DNA from: an uncultured Aquimonas sp.
GTDB lineage: Bacteria > Pseudomonadota > Gammaproteobacteria > Xanthomonadales > Xanthomonadaceae
Assembly (NCBI RefSeq): GCF_937888285.1
Contig: NZ_CALART010000055.1
Location: 1 to 5,921 of the forward strand
DNA: 5,921 bases
Direction of reading: 5' to 3'
Shown: positions 5,752 to 5,921 of the stretch, piece after piece
Position numbering within the stretch: position 1 is the stretch's first letter
Layout of the letters: the number at the start of each line of letters is the position of its first letter
Program-made: the position numbers and the translations under genes
The notes under the pieces: model-generated
What the model was told of the DNA's origin: nothing
The model's database searches: none
The model's input: the letters and a program-made list of their open reading frames with translations, nothing else

Positions 5752-5921
5752 CATTGAGGTCGCAGTTTCCGCGAGAAGCGCGGTTGGGGTTCCACTGGTA
5801 ATCGCCCACCACACCGAAGAACTCGCCTTCACTTGGCAGCGACGCGAGCGCGCGTGGAGCGCACCTAACCACCGCGCCGCCCACCTGCACGAAATCGACA
5901 GCCAGCTCGACGCCCACCTCG
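5744..5921 (+). CDS. TIGR02270 family protein, N-terminal fragment (GTG start)
   Basis: An open frame begins at GTG 5744, eight bases before the end of the immunity gene, and runs past the window end (59 codons visible). The translation VPLVIAHHTEELAFTWQRRE (16-35), then APNHRAAHLHEIDSQLDAHL (40-59), matches the opening of TIGR02270 proteins, whose N-termini typically read like an 'EEAAFLW..R' element, then 'PHYRLADLARLDERVEAHLDGL'. These are about 400-residue proteins of unknown function, often with HEAT-like repeats, that recur in T6SS/vgrG clusters. No strong ribosome binding site precedes the GTG. An in-frame ATG at 5705 (with GGTGA at 5692-5696) is an alternative start that would overlap the immunity gene by 47 bases. 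Its role is unknown; P. aeruginosa has an extra gene at the same place after tsi7 (from memory). Confidence 0.75.
   Translation, partial: MIDIEVAVSARSAVGVPLVIAHHTEELAFTWQRRERAWSAPNHRAAHLHEIDSQLDAHL

Noticed and set aside
5769..5783. CCGCG/CGCGG inverted repeat with a 5-base loop as a terminator after the immunity gene
   Set aside because: The stem is only five base pairs, no T-run follows, and it lies inside the start of the next coding region.
5525..5917. Minus-strand open frame covering the end of the immunity gene and beyond
   Set aside because: The + strand TIGR02270-like reading of 5744-5921 has clear family motifs, while this one shows none.

Overview
The window is the 3' part of a type VI secretion system (T6SS) vgrG effector cluster from a GC-rich proteobacterium. 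The upstream genes are roughly 70-78% GC in the lines I counted by hand, and the gene families are typical of Pseudomonas, Burkholderiales and Xanthomonadales relatives. The sequence alone does not fix the genus. All genes are on the + strand, and the junctions run from an 8-base overlap to an 8-base gap, so this looks like one transcript that starts upstream of the window and continues past its end. No promoter, terminator, RNA gene, insertion sequence or CRISPR array is visible.

Layout: (1) 2-394, the C-terminal needle of a VgrG spike, cut by the window edge; (2) 391-909, a DUF6484 protein with a VgrG-like beta-helix tail; (3) 918-2036, a DUF2169 T6SS adaptor; (4) 2033-3079, a thiolase/ketosynthase-fold protein that seems to have lost its catalytic residues; (5) 3079-4728, a specialised effector with an N-terminal DUF4150 (PAAR-like) spike tip, a glycine-zipper hydrophobic middle and a C-terminal GHH-type HNH/EndoVII nuclease; (6) 4732-5751, a probable beta-propeller immunity protein; (7) 5744-5921, the start of a TIGR02270-family gene with a GTG start, cut by the window end.

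How they fit: the DUF4150 domain should cap the VgrG trimer. DUF6484, DUF2169 and the ketosynthase-like protein are probably loading or stabilising factors that mount the effector on its spike. The nuclease is delivered to rival cells and the gene-6 product protects the producer and its kin. From memory, the order matches the P. aeruginosa vgrG1b-tse7-tsi7 locus (PA0095 to PA0101), whose effector Tse7 is a PAAR-type Tox-GHH2 DNase, so the general system is known. The points most worth a second look are the dead ketosynthase, the compositional mosaic through effector and immunity genes, and a perfect 10-bp inverted repeat at the spike/toxin domain junction.
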